Shown here: positions 22,823 through 33,766 of the stretch, piece by piece | Layout: each line of letters starts with the position of its first letter | How positions within the stretch are numbered: position 1 is the first letter of the stretch | Origin: Rhabdophis nuchalis | Taxonomy: Eukaryota > Chordata > Lepidosauria > Squamata > Natricidae | Assembly (NCBI GenBank): GCA_039707465.1 | Contig: CM077643.1 | Coordinates: 62,126,605 to 62,190,604 of the forward strand | Direction of reading: 5' to 3' | DNA: 64,000 nucleotides | The notes under the pieces: model-generated | Told to the model about the DNA's origin: nothing | Databases searched by the model: none | Seen by the model: the letters and a program-made list of their open reading frames with translations, nothing else | Position numbers and translations under genes: made by a program

Positions 22823-23985
22823 GATTGGTAAACTCAAAAAACCCAAGTTCAAAACTCGCTTGATTATGGAGATTTATTGGGTAATTTGGGACCAGTTGGT
22901 TTTTCAATTTAACCCCATACACCCCATATATTTATGCACCATAAAGAAAAGGTAGGTAATATATAAATAAATAGGATGAGGGTTTCTGTTCTTTTTAAGG
23001 CTAGCCTTCAGTCAGGTCACTATCAAGATTGGCTTTAGATCAATTTTATTAAGAATTATACTTTTTACAGATAAAAAAAGACCGCGGGGTAGATATGAAT
23101 TTCACTTATGTATGTACTTATTTGCAAAGCCTAAAGGCCACTATAAACTGCTGATTCTGAGCAACAACTAACGCCTTCATAATGATACAAGGCAACCCAT
23201 TCTCCAAACCAGTTCCAAGAGATGATTGCAATCAACCAGTCTTCCTGGCTTGATGGAAGAACCAGCTTTTCACCAGCTTCCTAAAAACCAAAAGGGAAGG
23301 CACCAATCCTATTTTTCTTCCAGAAGGTCAAACACTGGAAAGGTTTTTTTATGCGGTTCCCCAAAGGCGACAGTCTCTAACTGGGGACACATTTAGTGAG
23401 CCGGCCCTGTTACATTTTATCCAACAGATGGATACTACATGGATAATTTCATAACTGTGTTCTGAACATGAAGGGCTTTAAAGGTGACAACCGGCACCTT
23501 GAATTCCACCCAAAAGCCAACTGGCAACCAGGGCAGTTCTCAGAGTAGAAGGGTGACATGGGTGCCTCAAAGGGCGCCCATCATTTCCTTAACTGAGGCA
23601 GCTGTAGCTTTCTAATGGCCAAGCCCCAGTGTTCTGACCCACTTCCCCAAACACAACAAACCCTCTAAAGTGAACTCAAAGATTATTAGGAGTGCTGGCA
23701 GCCCTGGCAAAAAGTTTCTCTCTCACCGCAGATTAACAAGTCCATCCGGCCAGAAGATGAATAGTTGTCTGCCACATCTATTCATCTCTGCCCCCTGCCT
23801 TTTATCCCCCGAGTTATGGTGGGGTGTCGCTAGCAGCGCTGGCTCTTCCTTCCTCTCCTCTGCCTTTTGTGCATCTGCGCATCAGGCATTGGACCCAGCT
23901 GTTCCTCCTCTTCCTCATCAGCCACCTCCAGACCTGGGAGCTGTTGACATGCCATCTGAGGGCTGACGGATGGCCCTCAGGTTCC
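22823..23985. other. Plain sequence with an old LINE relic
   Basis: 23,460-23,660 (gacaaccggcaccttgaatt, caactggcaaccagggcagt) resembles a decayed antisense L2-like RT segment. 23,670-23,985 is C/T-rich and may be an LTR relic, not provable here. Confidence 0.35.
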
Positions 23986-23986
23986 A

Positions 23987-23989
<3 letters not shown>

Positions 23990-24029
<40 letters not shown>

Positions 24030-24031
24030 GC
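23990..24031 (+). repeat. (CT)n microsatellite
   Basis: tctctc run with one tttctc interruption. Confidence 0.95.
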
Positions 24032-24280
24032 CAGCTCCATTCCCTCTTCTTCCTTGAAGCGCTCAGGTTGCCTTGATGCTGACCCCGGCTCCCATGCCCC
24101 CTCCTCCTTTCATTCGGCTGCTGGAAGGGCCAGCAGCCAAGAGACCACAACATCCAGAATTTGCAGATGGTCCTGCATCTAAATATTAATCTTGGGCAAC
24201 CCTGTTTCCAAGATCATCCAAGATCAACTGGGTGTTGGCCTGCTGAGGCATATATGTAATTAATAGTAATATAAACAGAG

Positions 24281-24690
24281 CGCCAGCTTGGTGTAGTAGT
24301 TAAGGCATCAGGCTAGAAATGTATCCCTTTAAACGCCCTGGTGGCTCAGTGGTTAGAATTGCAGGGAAACTCTGCCCACAGCCTGAAGTTCAGTCCTGAT
24401 GGGGCTTGAGATTGACTCAACCTTCTATCCTTCCAAGGTCAGTAAAACGAGGACCCAGATTGTTCAGAGCAATAGACTGACTCTATAAAACTCTCAGGGA
24501 GTGCTGTAAAAGCACTATGGAGCGGTTTGTAAGTGCTGCTGTTGTTAAGGCACGAAAACAACATAGACAAGTCACTTTTTCTCTCAGCCCTAGGAAGGAT
24601 GCAATGGAAAACCATTCCTGAAATCTTGCCAAGAAAACTGCAAGGACTTGTTCAAGCAGTTTTTCTGAGAATCTGACACGATTGAATAGA
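24281..24690 (+). mobile_element. SINE interrupted by a second SINE
   Basis: Outer SINE head gccagcttggtgtagtagtt at 24,286, resumed at about 24,546 (ttaaggcacgaaaacaacat) and running to ctgacacgattgaa near 24,686. Inner SINE 24,338-24,540 (cctggtggctcagtggttag ... agcggtttgtaagtgctgct) is the 7,818 family in sense orientation. Confidence 0.75.
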
Positions 24691-26580
24691 AGGAAAGAAA
24701 AAAAAAGTAATATGGTGTGCTAATCCTTTCAGCCAAAACAAAAACCCTGAAAAAGCAACAATAAGTTTCTGCAATTCATCAGAAATCAGAAACACTGGGC
24801 CGGCACTGTTCTGTCATTTGAGTTGCGGCTTAAGAAGATAAACCTGTTCTGTGTTCCAGTAATCAAGGTGATAAAAGGGTTTCAAGATGACAGGTTTATT
24901 AAAAATATTAACTGCTATGGATCATTTTTTAGAAAGCAACTCCCATTGTACTCTGTGGCACTTGTTTCCAGCTAAGAGTGCATAAGATTGCAGCCTAATA
25001 TTACTTCGCACTAGATAAAATTATTTAATGCCCAGTTTTAAGCATTTTAAACTTCTTAAATTTAGTGCTTTGCTATTTTACATTGGTTTTATCATCCTCT
25101 TTATTCCCTGTTGACCTGAACCTGTTGAAAATATTATTGCAATGAGGTACATAAAGCATTTTTCAAATGCAGTATTATAATCCATGTTAAGGAAAAGTGC
25201 AAGTACAGGAGAAATTTACAACAGAATTTAGAAGTTTACCGAAACATATACTTTGCTGGTTTGTCTTTTATTAAGTGATTAAGAAATCTCTCCAACAGGA
25301 AAGAATATGCATATACCACATTCGTGTAACTTTCTAGCTTTCACTTCACATGCAATGCATTTATTATTAATCCATCAGGATTCTGGACTGGTCTTGATTT
25401 TGGTTCAAAGAGTTAACTTGCAAAAGAGCTTCTCTCTTGGGTCTAATTAAAGCTGGGCACAAAATGCTTTTCACATTGTTGACATGTGTTGTTGGCACAG
25501 TTTTTCAGGGAATCCTGCCCATGTGATTTCACTGACTGTTGTTGGTATTCTTTGTATGCAAGGAGTAAACATTCGTTATTTGCTGTCAGAAAGGCTGGGA
25601 ACAAAATTATATTTGATTGCCTAAAGGAATAAAAGTGGGTGGAACAAACTGTTTGTCACTGGCAAACTCCAAGCCACGTGTGCCAAACCTCCCTTGTTCT
25701 TTCTTTGCTTTTATGCCATGCGAAAACAAGCAAACTTTTTATGCTCATTAATTATGAGAACAGATGCCCTTCATTTTTCATGAACTTCTTGGTAACATGA
25801 AATGATTCATGGCATTAAAGAAAGGAGATATGTATAAACTGGGGGACCAAGACTACATTTTCTCCTGAAAAACTTTGGTTGTGACCAAGAATTTCTTCAG
25901 ATAGGCTCCAGGGTAATCTGCAGCGCTACAAAATGGAACAATTATTAAATACTAGACAAAGCATCATATACATAGTTAAGTAATTTAATTCTTATAGAAC
26001 CAAAATCAGGTTTGATTTTGGGTTTACCCATTTTCTTGCTAGAGCCACACCTAAATTTTGCTTAATTCAAAACTTAAGTAGTGTGTTGGATTCCAAGGCC
26101 ATATTATGTTGCTGAACGTTGGCAGCATTATGAAGTAGGATTGCAATGGTTTGGAGGGAGTATGTTAGATCTTGTGCAAACAAAACACCCCTCCCCCCTT
26201 CTCACTATTAAAACAGGTAAAATAATGTTGCTGTTACTTTAAGAGTCAGATTGATAAATCAGGTTCTTAAAGCAGCTGCATCTCCCCCCCCCCAAGATCT
26301 CCTAGAAAATAAAATTGTTTTCAGTCAAAGAGAAATGAAAGAAATGCAATGAAACACATCCTTCATTTCTATGTTTAAAGAAGAGACTGACGCAAACATT
26401 TATAGGACAAAAATAGGATTTTTTCCCCCTAAATTAAATGCAGATCTGTACAACACTGACAATTTGATGGTCATCTGCTAATTAGTCAACAAGTTTTTAA
26501 TACAGGAAATAAGTGTTCAGGTTAATTGCTGGTGACAGGAACAGAAATCAAGAATATTACGTTAGTTTGTTTGCTTATTA
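24691..26580. other. No recognisable feature
   Basis: Low-repeat AT-rich sequence of 1.9 kb. Its freedom from repeats would make it a place to look for conserved non-coding elements, but nothing in the sequence alone shows conservation. Confidence 0.4.
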
Positions 26581-27027
26581 TTTATTTATCTATCCTATTT
26601 CTAAACTGCCTCAGAGATGTCTAAGAGGTAGCAATCTCCCTAAGGTTTGCTGCTCAGAATAATGTATTTGTGATGGGCAGCCTACAAATATGAGAGAATA
26701 TTTTCACAGCTCCTGTTTTGAGGCCCGTTTAAGGGAGGAGACAAACTGTCATCCTTCTCTGCCCTTCGACTCAACCTAGAGATCATCCAGACAGAGACCC
26801 ATTAAGATTGCTGCTGGTTTTTTAGGTATGTGTTAGATTTTTAAGGGCTGATTTAATAATTAAGAGACCAGGATAGATCTATTTCAGGCTTTTTAGCCTT
26901 CTTCAGCTGGCCATACTTCTTCTACTGGGATTTGAACCGGCACTTTCCAGCATATTAGGCAAAACAGGAGCTGTGAAAATATTCTCTCATCAATAAGAGT
27001 CCTGTAAAAGGCTGATGTATTCAGGGA

Positions 27028-27095
27028 AGCCGGTTAGCTCAAGGCATAGAAAGGCTTGCCTAATATGCTGGAAAGTGCCGGTTCAAATGAGAGCT
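27028..27095 (+). other. tRNA-like module (plus)
   Basis: gggaagccggttagctcaag (A-box-like) through ggaaagtgccggttcaaat (B-box-like), about 68 nt. The antisense head of another copy lies at 26,930-26,965. Not a functional tRNA: 3' acceptor side diverges. Confidence 0.55.
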
Positions 27096-27185
27096 TATTA
27101 GCTCGATGAGAGCTAATAAGCTCGAAATAGATCTATCTTGGTCTCTCAAATTTAAATTTATTGATCAGCTCCTAAAAACTAGCAT

Positions 27186-27187
27186 AT

Positions 27188-27274
<87 letters not shown>

Positions 27275-27316
27275 TAGATATAGATATAGATATAGATATA
27301 GATATAGATATAGATG
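27186..27316 (+). repeat. (TAGA)n then (TATAGA)n microsatellite
   Basis: Perfect 4-bp units followed by perfect 6-bp units. Confidence 0.97.
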
Positions 27317-27397
27317 TTTTCTGAGGTTTTCGCGGGTGTTTGTATGTAGGTCTTTGGTGACTCGGGTTTTCTCCCGCGTAGAATTGGAAGTATCTTC

Positions 27398-27438
27398 ACG
27401 ACGTTTCGATGAAGTCTCATTCATCATCTTCAGGCTGG
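27398..27438 (-). ncRNA. Hammerhead-like motif, family 1 (left arm)
   Basis: Minus strand: CTGAAGA, stem II GATGAA/TTCATC with a 6-7-nt loop, then GAAACGTC. This matches the CUGANGA...GAAA...UH hammerhead core with a minimal, self-complementary ACGT stem III. Stem I is only two pairs. Confidence 0.55.
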
Positions 27439-27480
27439 TGCTTCCGGCTTGGTGCTTCTGGAAGCACCAAGCCGGAAGCA

Positions 27481-27525
27481 CCAGCCTGAAGATGATGAAT
27501 GAGATTTCATCGAAACGTCGTGAAG
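27481..27525 (+). ncRNA. Hammerhead-like motif, family 1 (right arm)
   Basis: Plus-strand counterpart of 27,398-27,438: CTGAAGA, GATGAA loop TTCATC, GAAACGTC. One base in the stem II loop differs from the left arm. Confidence 0.55.
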
Positions 27526-27566
27526 ATACTTCCAATTCTACGCGGGAGAAAACCCGAACAACCAAA

Positions 27567-27833
<267 letters not shown>

Positions 27834-27903
27834 AAGGAATGATTAATAATTAATTAAGAGACCAGGATGGATCCATTTCGGACTTCTAAGTCCTCGTCAG
27901 CTG

Positions 27904-27985
27904 GCCATACTTTCCTACAGGGATTTGAACTGGTGCTCTCCAGCATTCGAAGCAGGCTTCTCTATGCCTTGAGCTAACCAGCTTC
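27904..27985 (-). other. tRNA-like module (minus)
   Basis: Minus strand: gggaagctggttagctcaag, an anticodon-arm-like middle, a long variable arm (tgctggagagcacca) and the B box agttcaaatccctg. Resembles a class II tRNA (Ser/Leu-like) relic within the composite repeat. Confidence 0.55.
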
Positions 27986-28020
27986 CCTGATTACATCATC
28001 CTTTCCACAGGACTTTATAG

Positions 28021-28178
28021 ATGAAGATACTATGTTACAGCTTCCTGCTAGGCCTGTTTTAAGGGAGGAGACAAACTTGTCATCCTTCTCTGCCCTTCGA
28101 CTCCTCTTTGAGATCATCCAGACAGAGACCTATTAAATTACTGCTGTCTTTTTTAGATATGTGTTAAATGTTTTTTTA
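28021..28178 (+). repeat. 158-bp direct repeat, copy 2
   Basis: Second copy of 27,676-27,833. It is followed at about 28,190-28,224 by an inverted copy of the sequence that follows copy 1 (27,819-27,852). Confidence 0.9.
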
Positions 28179-28220
28179 ATTATTTTTTTAATTATTAATC
28201 ATTCCTTTAAAAAAACATTT

Positions 28221-28222
<2 letters not shown>

Positions 28223-28283
<61 letters not shown>
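28223..28283 (+). repeat. (TA)n microsatellite
   Basis: About 30 TA units. Confidence 0.97.
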
Positions 28284-28288
<5 letters not shown>

Positions 28289-28364
28289 TTCATAGATTTT
28301 CACGGGTGTAGGTATGCTGATCTTGTATTCGGGTGTTTTCCCATGTAAGAATGAGGTTGTCTTT

Positions 28365-28403
28365 GCAACGTTTTGGCAAGATCTCACTTGCCATCTTCAG
28401 GCC
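28365..28403 (-). ncRNA. Hammerhead-like motif, family 2 (copy a)
   Basis: Minus strand: CTGAAGA, stem II TGGCAAG/CTTGCCA, loop TGAGAT, then AAAACGTTGC. One core base (GAAA read as AAAA) is changed, so it is probably inactive. Confidence 0.45.
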
Positions 28404-28485
28404 TTGGTCTGTGGCTGCATAGATGCCGCCCTTCCTTAAATCTGAAGATTTACAACAAATCTTCCGAATACAACAAGACCAGCAC

Positions 28486-28491
28486 ATATAC

Positions 28492-28554
<63 letters not shown>

Positions 28555-28593
28555 TACATACATACATACATACATACATACATACATACATAC
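28486..28593 (+). repeat. (CACATA)n then (CATA)n microsatellite
   Basis: Hexanucleotide units to about 28,552 and tetranucleotide units after it. Confidence 0.96.
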
Positions 28594-28852
28594 AATTGTT
28601 TCCACAACACCCTGTTAAGGCCCCAATTAAGGGAGGAAGAATACTACTTTTCCTTTTCTGCCTTTCGGCTCATCACCAGAGACCATCTAGACAGAAAGCC
28701 ATGAATTCCATTGTGTAATTTTTTTTTATATGTGTGTTACGTTTTTGAGCTCATCAATCTCAGTAAGGGTATGGCTAGCTGAGGAGAGCTAAAAAGCTCA
28801 AAATAGATCTATCCTAGTCTCCCTGACTTATTTATTGATCAGCTCAAAAATC

Positions 28853-28856
<4 letters not shown>

Positions 28857-28890
<34 letters not shown>
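28857..28890 (+). repeat. (CA)n microsatellite
   Basis: acacac run at the left outer/inner arm boundary. Confidence 0.95.
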
Positions 28891-28894
<4 letters not shown>

Positions 28895-28979
28895 GCTTTC
28901 GTAGATTTTCACAGGTGTAGGTATGCTGGTATTGCCATCCTCGGGTATTTTCCCGTGTATATAGCATGGAATTTTTATT

Positions 28980-29018
28980 GCAACGTTTTGGCAAGATCTC
29001 ACTTGCCATCCTCAGGCT
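28980..29018 (-). ncRNA. Hammerhead-like motif, family 2 (copy b)
   Basis: Minus strand: CTGAGGA, stem II TGGCAAG/CTTGCCA, then AAAACGTTGC. The mirror image of copy c in the opposite arm; the GAAA box is altered. Confidence 0.45.
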
Positions 29019-29457
29019 TTGGTCTGTGACTGTGAAGGCGTCGCCCTTCCTTAAATCTTGGTGGGGAGGGGGGTGGAGTGCTGACTATTGTTGTGAGTGG
29101 GTTGATTGGCTGTGCAGCTGTATCATGATTGGTAGATTGATGCTGATTGGTCTTATTAGTATGTTTCTCCTTATTTTGAATTTCAACGGCTTGGGTGGAG
29201 GGTGGGGCTCGTCTGTTGGTCAGTGCTACCAGACATCTGGAAACCAGCACTGACCAACAGACGAGCCCCACCCTCCACCCAAGCCGTTGAAATTCAAAAT
29301 AAGGAGAAACATACTAATAAGACCAATCAGCATCAATCTACCAATCATGATACAGCTGCACAGCCAATCAACCCACTCACAACAAAAGTCAGCACTCCAC
29401 TCCCCCACCAAGATTTAAGGAAGGGCGACGCCTTCGCAGTCACAGTCACAGACCGAA

Positions 29458-29496
29458 GCCTGAGGATGGCAAGTGAGATCTTGCCGAAACGTTGCA
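29458..29496 (+). ncRNA. Hammerhead-like motif, family 2 (copy c)
   Basis: Plus strand: CTGAGGA, stem II GGCAAG/CTTGCC, GAAAC, GTT cleavage-site equivalent, with self-complementary ACGT as stem III and a two-pair stem I (GC/GC). Core boxes are intact. Confidence 0.55.
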
Positions 29497-29576
29497 ATAA
29501 AAAATCCATGCTATACTGTATACACGGGAAAATACCCGAGGATGGCAATACCAGCATATATATATATGCTGGTCTT

Positions 29577-29641
29577 GTTGTATGTATGTATGTATGTATG
29601 TATGTATGTATGTATGTATGTATGTATGTATGTATGTATGT
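29577..29641 (+). repeat. (GTAT)n microsatellite
   Basis: Perfect tetranucleotide array. Confidence 0.97.
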
Positions 29642-29850
29642 TAGTTTTATGAGCTGATCAATACATAAATCAGAGAGACTTTATTGATAAGCTCATAAAA
29701 CTAACACACATATAAAAAAAAATCACACAACAGAACTCATGGCTTTCTGTCTAGATGGTCTCTGGTGATGAGCCGAAAGGCAGAAAAGGAAACAGTATGT
29801 CTCCTCTCTTAATTGGGGCACTAACAGGGTGTTGTGGAACAATTATATCA

Positions 29851-30167
29851 AAACATTAAAAAGTCATGAGCTGTTAGAGATTCTTTAGAATCCTAATCTC
29901 TGCAGGATTATTAAAGTTGTAGAAAGTATGAAAAAAGGTTAGATATTGGAGACCCAAAAAAATCAATGTTTAGTACTGTACTTGGAAAACAGGGTGTATT
30001 TATTAGGAGACTAAATTCCATCAAGAACTGCAGAAGTTAAGGAATACAAAATGGCCTATATTTAGGCTGTTAAACAACAGCCTAATCAGCGAACCCTCAA
30101 GGAGAAAAAAACACGCCCACCGAAAGGACAAGCTATTGCATATACAGTAAATAGTTAACAAATCCCA
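29851..30167. other. No recognisable feature
   Basis: Plain sequence; the last 100 bases may be body of the Penelope-like fragment whose hammerhead-like end follows. Confidence 0.35.
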
Positions 30168-30224
30168 TTTTCTTCTAGCACTAAGGATGTTACCTAGCTA
30201 GGTAATGAAATGTCTGCAAGAAAA
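30168..30224 (+). ncRNA. Hammerhead-like motif, family 3 (copy a)
   Basis: Long stem I (tcttctagca against tgcaagaa: seven of eight pairs), CTAAGGA in place of CTGANGA, stem II GTTACC/GGTAAT with loop, GAAATGTC. Same layout as 33,458-33,507, but with a damaged first core box. Confidence 0.5.
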
Positions 30225-30229
30225 CAACC

Positions 30230-31256
30230 ACACTTGCATCAAGGACTCCACTGGTGTATCATTTTTTAAAAAATAAATTCACTTTACACATGAAGTATAT
30301 ATAAAAGTACATATATTCTAGTTCTTTAAATAAAATAGACGTATTTTCTGTTAGTAAGACCAAAAAATTTACAAAGAAATATGAGAGATTTCCAACATAG
30401 TAAAGACATTCTTTACTACTTGTCAAAAATTAGCCACATTAGAAATATTCCAAAGAGATTTTGGGACAAGAATTCAACTCCACTCTTTAACACTGGACAA
30501 GACAATTCTTCTCTTTCTAAGTAGGGCTTTGACTATCCAATACCTTCCAGAAATGTTGGAATACAGTTACCATCATCTTACGTTGAATGGAACTGACAAG
30601 AATTGCAATCTTCTGGTAGGCTATAGATTGGAGAAGTCTGACAGATCAGCCTACATAATTTAATTTAATTTAGATACGTTAAAAAAAAATCTTTGTAGGT
30701 ATAACACTATTCAGACCTTGAGTTTCATCCAAACAACAGGCTGTGCTTTGAGAAGTGAGCTTTAAGGATAAATTTAATCTCTTCATATTGAAACCAAAAA
30801 ATTCAACTGCATTTTCCAAGGAAGCCATCAGCCTTCATAAAAAGGAAGGTAGTGACTCATAGGAAAATGAGCTCTTCTCTCATCAATAGCCCTAGTCCCA
30901 TTTTATGATGGGCATAAAACTACCTTCCTTTAATTTATTTTATAGAAAGACAAAGTGTTTTTTCCATTAGTGAATTTTGCAGTACCTTAATGAGGTTTAT
31001 ACCTATAGCAAATGTGGTCTTTGATCCCTTAGCTTCGCCCACATTCTGCAGAACTTAATGTTTTAATTGCTTTTCATAGAGAAGATGGTGTTTTCTACAG
31101 CACATGCAAACTTTGGTCCTGTTTTTCCCTCCAAGTAAATGACTCAGCTTTGATGAAGTACAGATGAATTGGAATTAAGGAATTTGTTCTTTCCAAACTA
31201 GGGTGAAATAAGGGCAGTGCTCCCATATTTCCTAAGCGCTATGGGTAAGATGCATG
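30230..31256. other. No recognisable feature
   Basis: AT-rich non-coding sequence without identifiable repeats. Confidence 0.45.
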
Positions 31257-31264
31257 TATTTGAG

Positions 31265-31399
31265 CAGGGGACTCCAACCTTTGCAACTTTAAGTCTGAAG
31301 GACTTCAGCTCCCAGAATTCTCCAGCCAGCAAAGCTGGCTGGAGAATTCTGGGAGCTGAAATCCTTCAGACTTAAAGTTGCAAAGGTTGGAGACCCCTG
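31265..31399. mobile_element. Palindromic hAT MITE, copy 6
   Basis: CAGGGGACTCCAACCTTTGC ... GCAAAGGTTGGAGACCCCTG, 135 bp, centre ccagcaaagctgg. Exact 8-bp duplication tatttgag (31,257-31,264; 31,400-31,407). Confidence 0.95.
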
Positions 31400-31409
31400 T
31401 ATTTGAGCA

Positions 31410-33450
31410 TCTGGCATTTGAAGAAAAAAATTCTATAAATGGACGGTTCTTTGGGTTTGAGTTGTCTTGGAACTGAATTAAAGCAAGTTGTTTGTGCTTG
31501 GATCACCTGGGGGTGAGGGCTTGTTAGGACTTCACACAGCCCAAACCTTAAAATAGTTCTTTACCGATGAACCTTGAGGATGCTACTGTAGATAAAGCAG
31601 CAAGTTGTACAAGATCCTGCAATATTGTACAACATCTGGCAAAACAGGACATACAGTTAAATAACAAGGCAAAGAATATGGGGTGGTTTGGAACTAAGAA
31701 GTAAAAGATATACATCTGTTTGTATGAGAAACTCTTTCATTCAGCATCCTAGCCCAGTACAAGAATTCAGTGATAACATTTTGTCTTCTCTCTTTATATT
31801 TCGTGGAAGTTTCTTTTTAACAAGTTTCAAGCTTAAAAATCTACATATCTGGGTTTTTTTTTAATAGTTTACGAAAGCATATATTTGAGAGCAGTTCAAA
31901 CTAATAATTCTCAACAGCTGCAGCAATGAAAGGTAACTTTACCTTCTCCATAGAGATTTAGAAGTCAACTGCAGATCTCCTCACACATGTATATTAGGGT
32001 AAAATGGATCGGCAAGTCATTATATTCCATGTGATAAGGAATGTGATAAGAAAAACACAGTGGATATTTTTGAGAGCAAAATGAGTTTGGTGCTTGAAAT
32101 CTTTTCTAAATCTGTATATTGTTGCTAGGGCATCCAGAAAGTTAGTTCTGACAAGGAAAGGTGGCAGTCGTGTGATCAAAGCTGCACCCATTTTTAATAG
32201 GTGTGGATGCCTGCCAACTTTGCTGAAATTATTTAGCGTTTTGATAAATTGGTTCTCTTGCAATGATCTGCAAAACCTCATAGGCTTCCTGTAGGTGAGG
32301 AGCAAAAGAGCCAAGCACATCTTCAAGGACAGTGTCTTCTCTAGAGTAGAACCCTAGCTAAGAAATCCTGCTTTCTAACCCACGGGGAAGAACCTTAAGG
32401 AAGGCAGCCCCTCCCGTCATGATCTGAAATGTCTAAATAGACCTTGAAGTCTGCTAAAGTAATATAATGGTATCTGGAAGTGACCTTGAGGAACAAGGGG
32501 AAGAGATGCTGCCTAGGAAACGATCAGACAAGAGAAGGAGGAGTTGACTGCCAGATGAAGAAATTTAGAAAGGAAGCATCCTAATTGTTGAGCAATCAAT
32601 GGCAGGAGATTTGTGCCTTCAGATTTTCAAGATTTTGTTAACATTGCCTTACAATGAAGTAGAATTAGCTCATCTGGCTGCATTTTCGGTCTAGTTTGCC
32701 TGGGAGAATTGACAAGCAGTGAACAGGTTTGTTAGGATTTTTTTTTTTAAATTAGGTCGAAGTAACTGCAAGGAACACTTTTTCATAGACTTTGGGGAGA
32801 AGCTAAACCTGCTATTCTTATAAGACCTCCAATTTTGGAAGTATTTATGAGGATATTTATTTGGAAAACCTTGAACATATGCGTAGATTTAATTTCATCT
32901 TTGTGTCTTACTTGTGTGTGCAATTACTGATCAAAACTGATTAAAGCTATTTTGTTGTTTTTCTGTTTTAGTATCCACAGTTCCTAACCGTATAAGTATT
33001 ACTGATGCAAACAAAGCCAGACAAAGCAAAATATATATTTTATGCACTGATTCAATAATTTGGTTATCCCCGTTAATTAGCTAAAGCTTAGTATATGGTA
33101 ATTTACGGATTAAATTAATTCAAAGCTACATGTTCTGTATTATCATTCATTCTATCTACTGAATTAATGAATAAAGTTCAAAAAGGCAATTAGTAATATT
33201 TTAGAAATATACCGGTAGTCCCCATAACATTCCTGTTCCATGGAATTTTAATAAAAGGATTCGAGATCTCTGGATGAATGGAACCAAATAAAGTCACCAT
33301 GAAAAAAATGGTGGCAGGTTAATGAGAGCAGATATTTATAATGTGGTCTGTCACAAGTTTTTCTTTGTTATAAGATTCTTTGTTATAGGTTACCAAAAAT
33401 GCTGCAAAGTTTAAAAAGTGACTTCTTAGTTTTTATACAGTAGGGCCCTT
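31410..33450. other. No recognisable gene
   Basis: Two kb of low-repeat non-coding sequence. A minus-strand 110-codon frame at 31,994-32,326 has no family signature or splice support. Confidence 0.45.
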
Positions 33451-33457
33451 GGTTGAT

Positions 33458-33507
33458 TTCTTGCAGACATTTCATTACCCAACATGGTAACGTCATCAGT
33501 GCTAGAA
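33458..33507 (-). ncRNA. Hammerhead-like motif, family 3 (copy b), best core
   Basis: Minus strand: stem I 5' strand TTCTAGCA, canonical CTGATGA, stem II GTTACC/GGTAAT (loop ATGTTG), GAAA, TGTC, stem I 3' strand TGCAAGAA. Seven of eight stem I pairs form. TGTC in place of CGTC fits CpG decay in a self-complementary ACGT stem III. Confidence 0.65.
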
Positions 33508-33766
33508 GGAATTAGAGGTTAGACTTAGGGTTATGAACCAGTGGACTATATTAAAAATAATATGTCTTAGAATTAATATCTATAAAATGGAATTGGATAA
33601 AATTCAGCACATTTAACTTGGCTATTTTAATTACCTGAATTAACATGTTTGTACAACATGTTCAATCAAAAACTGATCAAATATGTCACTGCAACAAAAA
33701 CAATATCAGTGTGATTAGAAAGCCAGCTAAGAATATTATGCAAATATATCTATTGATTCTTTAAAT

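Larger units (their letters stand above)
28604..29850. repeat. Large inverted repeat, arms about 600 bp
   Basis: Dyad axis near 29,236.5: ggtcagtgct and agcactgacc flank an 18-bp spacer (29,228-29,245). Inner arms (28,900-29,227 / 29,246-29,560) are nearly perfect. Outer parts also match (aaccctgttaaggcccc side at 28,610 against the antisense near 29,840), but with different microsatellites inserted: (CA)n on the left, (GTAT)n on the right. Family-2 hammerhead motifs lie symmetrically in both arms. Confidence 0.9.

Noticed and set aside
23670..24182. Open frames in a C/T-rich segment that might mark an exon or LTR
   Set aside because: No splice sites or termini that I can define; left as unassigned sequence.
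27904..27985. Functional tRNA gene
   Set aside because: A- and B-box-like motifs are present, but acceptor and D stems do not pair properly, and the sequence recurs within a repeat, so it is a tRNA-derived module.
28486..29641. Short regular repeats that could suggest a CRISPR-like array
   Set aside because: Units of 2-6 bp without spacers in a vertebrate genome: plain microsatellites.
32229..32346. Minus-strand stretch reading EDVLGSFAPHLQEAYEVLQ, protein-like for about 38 codons
   Set aside because: No recognisable family, no convincing acceptor and donor around it, stops shortly after; probably chance or an unidentifiable relic.
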